Shown one piece after another: positions 1-5,563 of a stretch of DNA of 12,004 bases. The position numbers and the translations under genes were made by a program. Numbering within the stretch: position 1 is the first letter of the stretch; each line of letters opens with the position of its first letter. Source of the DNA: Xanthobacteraceae bacterium (lineage in GTDB: Bacteria; Pseudomonadota; Alphaproteobacteria; Rhizobiales; Xanthobacteraceae); the NCBI GenBank assembly GCA_030037105.1, contig JASHRY010000314.1:1-12004 (forward strand), in the 5' to 3' direction. Below the pieces are notes generated by a model. The model made no database searches. It was given only the letters and a program-made list of their open reading frames with translations, and was not told the origin of the DNA.

Positions 1-168
1 ATAGAACGGCTGATCCTTGTGCGGGCGGACTTCCGCGGGGATCGATTCGTACCATTCCTCGGTGTTGCTGAAGGTCGGATCGATGTCGAACACCACGCCG
101 CGGAACGGATAGAGGCGGTGGCGGACGACCTGGCCGATCTGATACTTGGCGTTCCGAATCTTATCCAT
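1..168 (-). CDS. hspQ: Heat shock protein HspQ (YccV-like), N-terminal 56 residues, cut by window edge
   Basis: The reverse strand from the ATG at 168 reads 56 codons without a stop to the window edge, starting MDKIRNAKYQIGQVVRHRLY. The segment IGQVVRHRLYPFRGVVFDID (residues 11-30), followed by NTEEWY, is characteristic of the small YccV/HspQ family (hemimethylated-DNA-binding fold), about 105 residues long, so roughly half the protein is here. In E. coli, HspQ is a cytoplasmic heat-shock protein that affects DnaA stability and acts as a specificity enhancer for Lon protease; that role is known for the family and not shown here. The NTEEWY segment is the form I associate with alphaproteobacteria. 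No good Shine-Dalgarno precedes the ATG. The gene lies 132 bp behind the CoA-ester lyase on the same strand, separated by a strong inverted repeat, so it probably has its own promoter. Confidence 0.9.
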   Translation of the reverse strand, partial: MDKIRNAKYQIGQVVRHRLYPFRGVVFDIDPTFSNTEEWYESIPAEVRPHKDQPFY

Positions 169-195
169 GGAGACGCAGCTTTTAGTTTTATTACA

Positions 196-233
196 CGTCC
201 GGACGGAAAAGCGGTTTCCGCTTTCTCCGGACG
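196..233. repeat. Nested inverted repeat between the lyase gene and hspQ
   Basis: The outer arms at 196-203 and 226-233 (CGTCCGGA / TCCGGACG) pair perfectly over 8 bp. Inside them AAAGCGG at 208-214 pairs with CCGCTTT at 218-224 around a TTT loop, with only a small asymmetric bulge between the two stems. It begins 27 nt upstream of the hspQ start codon and about 68 nt past the lyase stop. On the minus strand the inner stem ends in a short T run (CCGCTTTT), so it could be an intrinsic terminator for the lyase. It could also be a structured hspQ leader or a copy of a dispersed intergenic palindrome. The structure itself is seen directly; its role is inferred. Confidence 0.6.
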
Positions 234-300
234 CGCTCCAACTTGCCTTGATGCAATGCTACGATTGTGGCGCGCCGCCGACGCAGTGCTGAACGTTTGT

Positions 301-1353
301 TCATAGCGCGTACCGTGCAGCCATGGCCGGGTCCTTGGCGGCGACAAGGCGAGCAAGATCGACAAGCACCTTGGCCTGCTTCCACGTGGCGTCGTCCTGC
401 ATCTTGCCGTCGATCATCACCGCGCCGCTGCCGTCCGGCATCGCGGCGATGATTTTCTTTGCGAACGCGACCTCTGCCGGATCGGGCGAGAACACGCGTT
501 TGGCGATCGTGATTTGGCTCGGGTGCAGCGTCCAGGCGCCGACGCAGCCCATCAGGAAGGCGTTGCGGAACTGCGCCTCGCAGGCGGCGCCGTCGGTGAA
601 ATCGCCGAACGGGCCGTAGAACGGCTTGATGCCGGCCGCGGCGCAGGCGTCGACCATTTTCGCGATCGTGTAGTGCCAAAGGTCCTGCTGATAGGCGGCG
701 CGCGGCGCATCCGCGCGTGCGGCGTCGCCGGCGTCGCCCAGCACCTTGTAGTCGGGATGTCCGCCGCCGACGCGCGTCGTCTTCATTGCCCGGGATGCCG
801 CCAGGTCCGCGGGACCGAGACTGATGCCGTGCATGCGCGGCGAAGCGGTGGCGATCGCGGCGACGTTGTTCACGCCCTCGGCGGTCTCGAGGATGGCATG
901 GATGAGGATCGGCTTTCTGACCGCGTGCCTGGCTTCAAGCTGGGCGAGAAGCTGGTCGAGATAATGGATGTCCCATTCCCCCTCGACCTTCGGCAGCATC
1001 ATCACGTCGAGTTTGTCGCCGACGGCGGCGACGATCTCGCCGATATCGTCGAGCGCCCAGGGCGAATTGAGCGCGTTGACGCGCGTCCACAATCCGGTCG
1101 CGCCGAAGTCGCAGAGCTTCGCCATGGCGATGAAGCCCGCGCGGGCAGCTTCCTTGGCGTCGGCCGGAATCGCATCTTCGAGATTGCCGAGCACCACGTC
1201 GACCTCGCGGACAAGCTCCGGCACCTTGGCACGCATCTTCTCGACGTGCGGCGGCACGAAATGGATCATGCGCTCGAGCCGGAGCGGCAGTTCGCGCAGC
1301 GGCGCCGGCGCCCCGACGGCGAGCGGCTTGAAGAAATTGCGCGGCAGCTTCAT
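301..1353 (-). CDS. HpcH/HpaI aldolase-citrate lyase family protein, malyl-CoA lyase-like CoA-ester lyase
   Basis: A 350-residue protein of the CitE/malyl-CoA lyase family, TIM-barrel enzymes that cleave or form CoA thioesters such as malyl-CoA or beta-methylmalyl-CoA using Mg2+. Family landmarks in order are NLEDAIP (57-63), the substrate-contacting Arg in [10 protein letters not shown] (R91), MLPKVEG (119-125), ILETAEGV with likely metal ligand E156, [10 protein letters not shown] with likely metal ligand D183, PFYGPFGDF (244-252) and TLHPSQI near 275-281. The family is typically about 300-350 residues, so this is full length. I chose the ATG at 1353 because AGGA lies 7 nt upstream and the protein then opens [16 protein letters not shown], a form I know from Bradyrhizobium homologues; the frame stays open upstream to 1413. 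It could serve glyoxylate/acetyl-CoA assimilation (ethylmalonyl-CoA pathway), but no other gene of that pathway is nearby, so the exact substrate is uncertain. It sits 130 bp behind the hydroxylase gene. Confidence 0.88.
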   Translation of the reverse strand: MKLPRNFFKPLAVGAPAPLRELPLRLERMIHFVPPHVEKMRAKVPELVREVDVVLGNLEDAIPADAKEAARAGFIAMAKLCDFGATGLWTRVNALNSPWALDDIGEIVAAVGDKLDVMMLPKVEGEWDIHYLDQLLAQLEARHAVRKPILIHAILETAEGVNNVAAIATASPRMHGISLGPADLAASRAMKTTRVGGGHPDYKVLGDAGDAARADAPRAAYQQDLWHYTIAKMVDACAAAGIKPFYGPFGDFTDGAACEAQFRNAFLMGCVGAWTLHPSQITIAKRVFSPDPAEVAFAKKIIAAMPDGSGAVMIDGKMQDDATWKQAKVLVDLARLVAAKDPAMAARYAL

Positions 1354-1483
1354 GCGCTGGTCCTGACGAACCGAACCAAACCTATCACATCGGTCTAAAA
1401 TCTCGGACGACAAAACCGTAGGACGAAGACGAGTGCCTCGCCAAGCGTTTTTCGTGCCAACCGTGCCGACAAAGCAGTCCCGC

Positions 1484-2701
1484 TCATACCATCTCGCCGC
1501 GCATCAGGCGCGGTTGCGCGATCGCTGGAGCGACGCCTTCGCGCATCACGGCGCGGCGCAGCGGCCCGATTCGGTCGAGAAGATAGAGCAAGAGGCCGCG
1601 GGCGCCGTGGGCCGGGATGAAATCCGTAAGCAGGCTGCGATTGAGGAGGTCGATCGCGACGGTGCGGCTCACCATGTCGGCACGGCGCCGCGTATCGTAG
1701 CGCGCAAGCAGGCGCGGCGAGCCGACGTCCACATTCTGCCGGCGCGCGTCGGCGACCAGCTCGGCAAGCGTCGCCGCATCGCGCAGCCCGAGATTGAGCC
1801 CCTGGGCGCCGATCGGCGGCACCACATGCGCCGCCTCGCCGACGAGCGCAATGCGCCCGCGCGCGAAGCCATCGGCCGTCTCGACCGCGAGCGGAAACAT
1901 GCCGCGGCCGTCCTCGACGCTCATCTTGCCGAGCAACGAATGCGCGCGGCGCTCGATTTCGGCCGACAGCTCCGCGTCGGTCGCGGTGGAAAATTCCGCG
2001 GCCCGCGCCGGCTCGAGCACGCAGACGAGGCTCGATCGCCGGCCGGGGAGGGGGACGAGCGTGAACGGTCCGCTTTCGGTATGGAATTCGGTCGACGTGT
2101 CCCGATGCGGCCACGCGTGCGCAAGGTTGAGCGTCAGCGCGGTCTGCGGATAGTTGCGCCGATGCGTGCCGATTCCGGCCGCGGCGCGGCACAGCGAGCG
2201 CTGGCCGTCGGCCCCGATCGCGAGCCGCACCCGCGCCGTGGCGCCGTCGGTAAGCTTGATCGCGACCCCGGCGCCATCATTCGTCACCGCTGTTGTCGCC
2301 GCGGCGATGCGCGGGAGATTCACCTCCGCCGCGCGCGCATGAAGCGCGGCAACGAGACGGCGGTTCTCGATGTTGTAGCCGAAGGCGTCGAGCCCGATCT
2401 CCGCGGCGGCGAAAGTGACCTCCGGCGCGCGCAGGAGCCGCTTGGTGTCATCGACGACGCGGATTGCCGCGAGCGGCGCGGCGTGCACGCGGCAAGCTTC
2501 CCAGGCGCCGAGCGTCGCGAGCGCGGTCACCGAGCCCGCGAGCAGGGCGGTGGTGCGGTGATCGTCCGCGGGGGGAGGGGCGATGAGCAGGGTTTCGACC
2601 CCCGCTACGGCGAGCGCGATCGCGTTGACGAGGCCGGCAGGTCCGCCGCCGATGACCGCGACCTCGGCCGTAAAGCTTTCCCGCGCGCCGCTCAACTCCA
2701 C
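1484..2701 (-). CDS. FAD-dependent UbiH/UbiF/COQ6-family hydroxylase (monooxygenase)
   Basis: A 405-residue class A flavoprotein monooxygenase of the ubiquinone-biosynthesis type (UbiH/UbiF/VisC/COQ6), which hydroxylates the ring of polyprenylphenol precursors using NAD(P)H and O2. Visible motifs are the N-terminal dinucleotide-binding GGGPAG (G18, G20, G23), the DG motif in [10 protein letters not shown] (D165-G166), and the second FAD motif [19 protein letters not shown] (285-303). In that last motif Glu replaces the usual Asp of GDAAH. Length fits the family (about 390-410). The most upstream start is a GTG at 2701; a TTG two codons later is better spaced from a GAGG, so the exact start is uncertain. 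The gene is divergent from pcs across a 100-bp gap. Alphaproteobacteria often use one broad hydroxylase (UbiL-like) in place of several; I cannot tell which ring position this one modifies, so no symbol is given. Confidence 0.85.
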   Translation of the reverse strand: MELSGARESFTAEVAVIGGGPAGLVNAIALAVAGVETLLIAPPPADDHRTTALLAGSVTALATLGAWEACRVHAAPLAAIRVVDDTKRLLRAPEVTFAAAEIGLDAFGYNIENRRLVAALHARAAEVNLPRIAAATTAVTNDGAGVAIKLTDGATARVRLAIGADGQRSLCRAAAGIGTHRRNYPQTALTLNLAHAWPHRDTSTEFHTESGPFTLVPLPGRRSSLVCVLEPARAAEFSTATDAELSAEIERRAHSLLGKMSVEDGRGMFPLAVETADGFARGRIALVGEAAHVVPPIGAQGLNLGLRDAATLAELVADARRQNVDVGSPRLLARYDTRRRADMVSRTVAIDLLNRSLLTDFIPAHGARGLLLYLLDRIGPLRRAVMREGVAPAIAQPRLMRGEMV

Positions 2702-2801
2702 AACCTCGCAAGCTTCTCCCGACCACCCAGCGATTTAGCGTCGAAAGATTAGCAAAGGCTGCGAGATCGCGCACAATCGCGCATTCTCCGTGTAGGTTAA
2801 G

Positions 2802-3515
2802 ATGATGGGCCCAAGCCGACCCGACGAACGCACGGCGGCGCGCATTGCCGCTGCTTTTTCGGTGCACGTTCTCACCGCCTGCGGCGCCGGTTGCGCGCTC
2901 CTCGCTTTGCTGGCGGCGGCGCGCGCAGAGTGGGCGGTCATGTTTTTCTGGCTCGGCCTCGCGCTCATCATCGATGGCGTCGACGGCACCCTCGCGCGCC
3001 GCTTGCGGGTGGCCGAAGCGCTGCCGCGCTGGTCGGGCGATATGCTCGACTTTGTCGTCGATTTTGCCACCTACGTCGTCGTGCCGGCCTACGCCATCGC
3101 CTCCGGCGGGCTGTTGCCGCGACCGGTCGCCATGGCGCTCGGCGTCATCGTCTGCATGACCGGCGCGCTCTATTTCGCCGACCGGCGGATGAAGACGCCG
3201 GATGGCTATTTCCGCGGCTTCCCCGCGCTGTGGAACGTGGTCGCCTTCTATCTGTTCCTGCTCAGGCCGGCGCCCTGGCTCGGCGCGGTCGTGGTTGCGG
3301 TGCTGGCCGCGGCGACGTTCGCGCCCGTTCATTTCGTCCATCCCGTGCGCGCGCACCGATGGCGCAAGCTCAACCTGGCGGCGTTGGTGCTGTGGGCCCT
3401 GCTCGCGCTGTTTGCGCTGGCGCAAGGCCTCAATCCGCCCATCTGGGTCGGCGCGGCACTCACGGCGATTGCGATTTATTTCGTCATCGTCGGCCTGTTG
3501 CGCGGCCCCGGCTGA
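2802..3515 (+). CDS. pcs: Phosphatidylcholine synthase (CDP-diacylglycerol:choline O-phosphatidyltransferase)
   Basis: A 237-residue integral membrane enzyme that condenses choline with CDP-diacylglycerol to give phosphatidylcholine and CMP. This is the bacterial one-step pathway found in rhizobia, Brucella and relatives. The CDP-alcohol phosphotransferase motif is present in the Pcs form, DG-x2-AR-x12-G-x3-D-x3-D: D61, G62, A65, R66, G79, D83, D87. Typical enzymes of the superfamily have x8 before the Gly. Further Pcs-like stretches are MKTPDGYFRGFPALWNVV (130-147) and APVHFVHPVR (174-183). Seven to eight hydrophobic segments can be seen, roughly 20-42, 46-60, 88-103, 108-126, 143-155, 159-179, 191-208 and 213-233. 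The start ATG has AGG about 6 nt upstream; a second ATG follows at 2805. It is divergent from the hydroxylase gene. Choline would have to be imported; no choline transporter lies in the window. Confidence 0.92.
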   Translation: MMGPSRPDERTAARIAAAFSVHVLTACGAGCALLALLAAARAEWAVMFFWLGLALIIDGVDGTLARRLRVAEALPRWSGDMLDFVVDFATYVVVPAYAIASGGLLPRPVAMALGVIVCMTGALYFADRRMKTPDGYFRGFPALWNVVAFYLFLLRPAPWLGAVVVAVLAAATFAPVHFVHPVRAHRWRKLNLAALVLWALLALFALAQGLNPPIWVGAALTAIAIYFVIVGLLRGPG

Positions 3516-3585
3516 TCCCTTGCGCGGTCCTCGCCACCACCTATGATCGCGCGGGAGCGGCGAGAGTTCGCGACAGGAGCGAGAA

Positions 3586-4563
3586 ATGGTTGCTGCGGTG
3601 CGCGTGCATAAATTCGGCGGTCCCGAGGTCTTGACCTACGAAGATATTACCATTCCCGCTCCTGGGCCGAGCCAGATCCGCGTGAAGCAACATGCCTGCG
3701 GCGTCAATTTCATCGACATCTATTTCCGCGCCGGCGCGTATCCGCCGGCGGGGGGCCTGCCCTTCGTCGTCGGCAACGAAGCCGCCGGCGAGGTCGTCGA
3801 ACTCGGCGCCGGCGTCACCGAGTTCAGGCGCGGCGACCGCGTCGCCTACCAGATTGGGCTCGGCTGCTACGCGGGCGAACGCGTGCTGCCCGCCGACCGA
3901 GCAATAAAACTGCCGGCGAATATCAGTTACGAGCAGGCCGCCGCCATGCTCCTCAAGGGCATGACGGCCTCCTATCTCCTGCGCCGCACCTTCAAGGTCG
4001 AAAAGGGAATGAATGTCCTTGTTCATGCGGCGGCCGGCGGCGTCGGCCTCCTCCTCTGCCAATGGGCGAACCATCTCGGCGCCAATGTCATCGGCACCGT
4101 GGGATCGAAGGACAAGGCCGAACTCGCCCGCGCCAATGGCTGCCGTCATCCAATCCTTTACCGCGAGGAGGATTTCGTCGCGCGGGTAAAAGAGATCACC
4201 GGCGGCAAGCTGTGCGAGGTGGTCTATGACAGCGTCGGCAAGACGACTTTTCCCGCTTCGCTCGACTGCCTGCGCCCACTCGGCATGTTCGTCAGCTTCG
4301 GCAGCTCGTCGGGCCAGATCGAGGCCTTCAACATCAACATCCTGCAATACAAGGGCTCGCTGTTTGCCACGCGCCCGACGCTCAACACCTACGCGGCCAA
4401 GCGCGAGGATTTGCTCGCCATCGCCGCCGACCTGTTCGCCGTCATCGGCAGCGGCGCGGTCAAAGTCCCCATCAACCAGACCTACGCGCTGCGCGATGCC
4501 GCCAAGGCGCACCGCGATCTCGAAGGCCGCGCCACCACCGGTTCCTCCATCCTGGTGCCGTGA
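3586..4563 (+). CDS. NADPH:quinone oxidoreductase, zeta-crystallin type (medium-chain reductase family)
   Basis: A 325-residue zinc-free medium-chain dehydrogenase/reductase. It opens VRVHKFGGPEVL, continues with GVNFIDIYFRAG (39-50) and GNEAAGEV (63-70), and then has the nucleotide-binding segment VLVHAAAGGVGLLLCQWA (144-161). The AAAGGVG loop, with GSKDK (173-177) after the next strand, is typical of NADPH-using quinone oxidoreductases (Qor/QorA) that reduce quinones or reactive alkenals in the cytoplasm. Length matches E. coli Qor (327). The start is clear: AGGAG at 3575-3579 lies 6 nt before the ATG. It follows pcs by 70 bp and is followed after only 16 nt by the CPBP protease gene, so the latter two are probably co-transcribed. 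The true substrate (quinone, acrolein-like or other enone) cannot be told from sequence. Confidence 0.9.
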   Translation: MVAAVRVHKFGGPEVLTYEDITIPAPGPSQIRVKQHACGVNFIDIYFRAGAYPPAGGLPFVVGNEAAGEVVELGAGVTEFRRGDRVAYQIGLGCYAGERVLPADRAIKLPANISYEQAAAMLLKGMTASYLLRRTFKVEKGMNVLVHAAAGGVGLLLCQWANHLGANVIGTVGSKDKAELARANGCRHPILYREEDFVARVKEITGGKLCEVVYDSVGKTTFPASLDCLRPLGMFVSFGSSSGQIEAFNINILQYKGSLFATRPTLNTYAAKREDLLAIAADLFAVIGSGAVKVPINQTYALRDAAKAHRDLEGRATTGSSILVP

Positions 4564-4579
4564 GCATCCGCGAGATTCA

Positions 4580-5287
4580 ATGCGAATTTGGGGCTATTGG
4601 GCAACCCTCGGCTGGACCGTTCTCGCCTTCTTCGCGGGCCAGATCGTCGCGCTTGCGGCGGTCATGCGATGGTGGCCCGGCGCATTGAAGTCGCTGGTCG
4701 CGATGCCTTATAACGGCGTCCTCATCGCACTGTTCCTGTTGATCTCCACGCCAATCACGATCGCCGTCCTTGCGCTCGCCGTGCGCCTCGCGCGGGCGCG
4801 CATTTCCGACTATTTGGCGCTCACCTGGCCGGCGACACGCCATGTCAGGACCGGACTCCTTTGGCTCATCGGCCTGATCGTCCTTGGCGATGTGTTGCTG
4901 TTGCTCAGCGGCCACGCCCTGGTCACGCAGTTTCAGATTCAGTCCTACAATTCGGCCGCCCCGGAGGGATGGCTTGCAGCCATGCTGGCGGCCACGATCA
5001 TCGTGGCGCCGGCGGGCGAAGAAATCATGTTCCGCGGATTTTTGTTCCGCGGCTGGGCGCGTTCGGATCGCTCGGCGTGGCCGGCGATCGTCGCGATCTC
5101 GCTCATCTGGGCGGCGCTGCATGTCCAGTACGACTGGACCGGCATCCTGCAAATTTTCATTATCGGCCTGTTCCTCGGCTGGATCCGTTGGCGCAGCGCC
5201 TCGACGCTGCTGACGTTCGTGCTGCATGCTTTGTTCAATCTCGAAGGCACGGTCGAAACCGTGCTCAGGCTGTGGTCTTTGTCCTAA
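4580..5287 (+). CDS. CPBP-family intramembrane glutamic endopeptidase (Abi/CAAX protease-like)
   Basis: A 235-residue polytopic membrane protein of the CPBP (CAAX protease and bacteriocin-processing, Abi) family. The diagnostic motifs are all present: GEEIMFRG with E147, E148 and R152 (EExxxR), WAALH with H181 (motif 2), and VLHALFN with H216 and N220 (HxxxN). Together these form the intramembrane catalytic site of the Rce1 type. About seven hydrophobic segments are visible (roughly 8-29, 45-69, 91-113, 131-146, 166-180, 188-202, 206-222). I placed the start at the ATG at 4580, 16 nt after the quinone reductase stop, because it gives MRIWGYWATLGW leading straight into the first membrane helix. 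The frame is open further upstream, but that part overlaps the reductase and does not look coding. The Shine-Dalgarno is weak (GAG), which fits translation coupled to the upstream gene. The substrate is unknown; bacterial members act in bacteriocin self-immunity, protein processing or as scaffolds. Confidence 0.87.
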   Translation: MRIWGYWATLGWTVLAFFAGQIVALAAVMRWWPGALKSLVAMPYNGVLIALFLLISTPITIAVLALAVRLARARISDYLALTWPATRHVRTGLLWLIGLIVLGDVLLLLSGHALVTQFQIQSYNSAAPEGWLAAMLAATIIVAPAGEEIMFRGFLFRGWARSDRSAWPAIVAISLIWAALHVQYDWTGILQIFIIGLFLGWIRWRSASTLLTFVLHALFNLEGTVETVLRLWSLS

Positions 5288-5292
5288 TCCGC

Positions 5293-5309
5293 TGCCCAAC
5301 TTTTGGGCT
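5293..5309. promoter_or_regulatory. Palindrome after the CPBP gene: weak terminator or NtrC-like upstream site
   Basis: GCCCAA at 5294-5299 and TTGGGC at 5303-5308 form a perfect 6-bp inverted repeat around CTT, 6 nt after the CPBP stop codon, followed by TTTA. As RNA this is a small hairpin with a short U tract, a weak intrinsic terminator for the reductase-protease pair. Read as a 17-bp DNA element it partly resembles the NtrC operator (TGCAC-type half-sites), with TGC and C on the left arm and G and GC on the right arm conserved. It lies about 165-180 bp upstream of the predicted sigma-54 start point. Both roles are inference. Confidence 0.3.
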
Positions 5310-5375
5310 TTACTGGCGAGAATCCCGGCAATCGATCGCGCGGGCTCCGCTTCCCGCCTTATTTGCTTCGCACCC

Positions 5376-5396
5376 AGGTCCGCCGACGGCGGAGCT
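5376..5396. repeat. Short inverted repeat in the urea carboxylase leader
   Basis: TCCGCC at 5379-5384 and GGCGGA at 5388-5393 pair perfectly around GAC. After one G/G mismatch the pairing resumes with AG at 5376-5377 and CT at 5395-5396. Only TTT follows, so it is a poor terminator. Its position about 80-95 bp upstream of the predicted sigma-54 transcription start would also suit an activator site, but it does not match a binding consensus that I know. Confidence 0.3.
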
Positions 5397-5445
5397 TTGA
5401 GCGGATGGCGCGCAATTCCGCAATGAAGAGACGGCGCCCGCTGCC

Positions 5446-5462
5446 TTGGTACGAACCTTGCC
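5446..5462 (+). promoter_or_regulatory. Predicted sigma-54 (RpoN) -24/-12 promoter of the urea amidolyase operon
   Basis: The sequence TTGGTACGAACCTTGCC matches the RpoN consensus YTGGCACGrNNNTTGCW at all defined positions except one (T for C in GGCACG) and the last base (C for W). The invariant GG (5448-5449) and GC (5460-5461) are separated by exactly 10 nt. Transcription would start near 5473, leaving a leader of about 90 nt before the ATG at 5564. Sigma-54 control with NtrC-type activation is well established for nitrogen-scavenging genes in proteobacteria, so location and gene function agree. It also makes in-frame start codons further upstream unlikely. Activity is inferred. Confidence 0.6.
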
Positions 5463-5563
5463 TGGAGAAGCTCATACCGGGTTGCGGCGCGCGCGTCGCA
5501 GGCTCCTCCCGCGGCACCGCCACAGCGGCGACCGATCAACGAAGAACGCGGGGACGCGTTGCG

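Noticed and set aside
1433..2752. A 439-codon plus-strand open frame opposite the UbiH-like hydroxylase.
   Set aside because: Mirror frame of a gene with intact FAD motifs; no domain, extreme Arg content.
5541..5558. Two ACGCG repeats just before uca, reminiscent of the ACGR motifs of guanidine riboswitches.
   Set aside because: No surrounding stems of the guanidine-I or guanidine-II type could be drawn, and the enzyme looks urea-specific.
5303..5563. In-frame extension of urea carboxylase upstream of 5564, with ATGs at 5405 and 5423.
   Set aside because: The canonical enzyme begins at FKAVLIANRGE, the extension has no protein-like signal, and those starts lie upstream of the predicted sigma-54 promoter.
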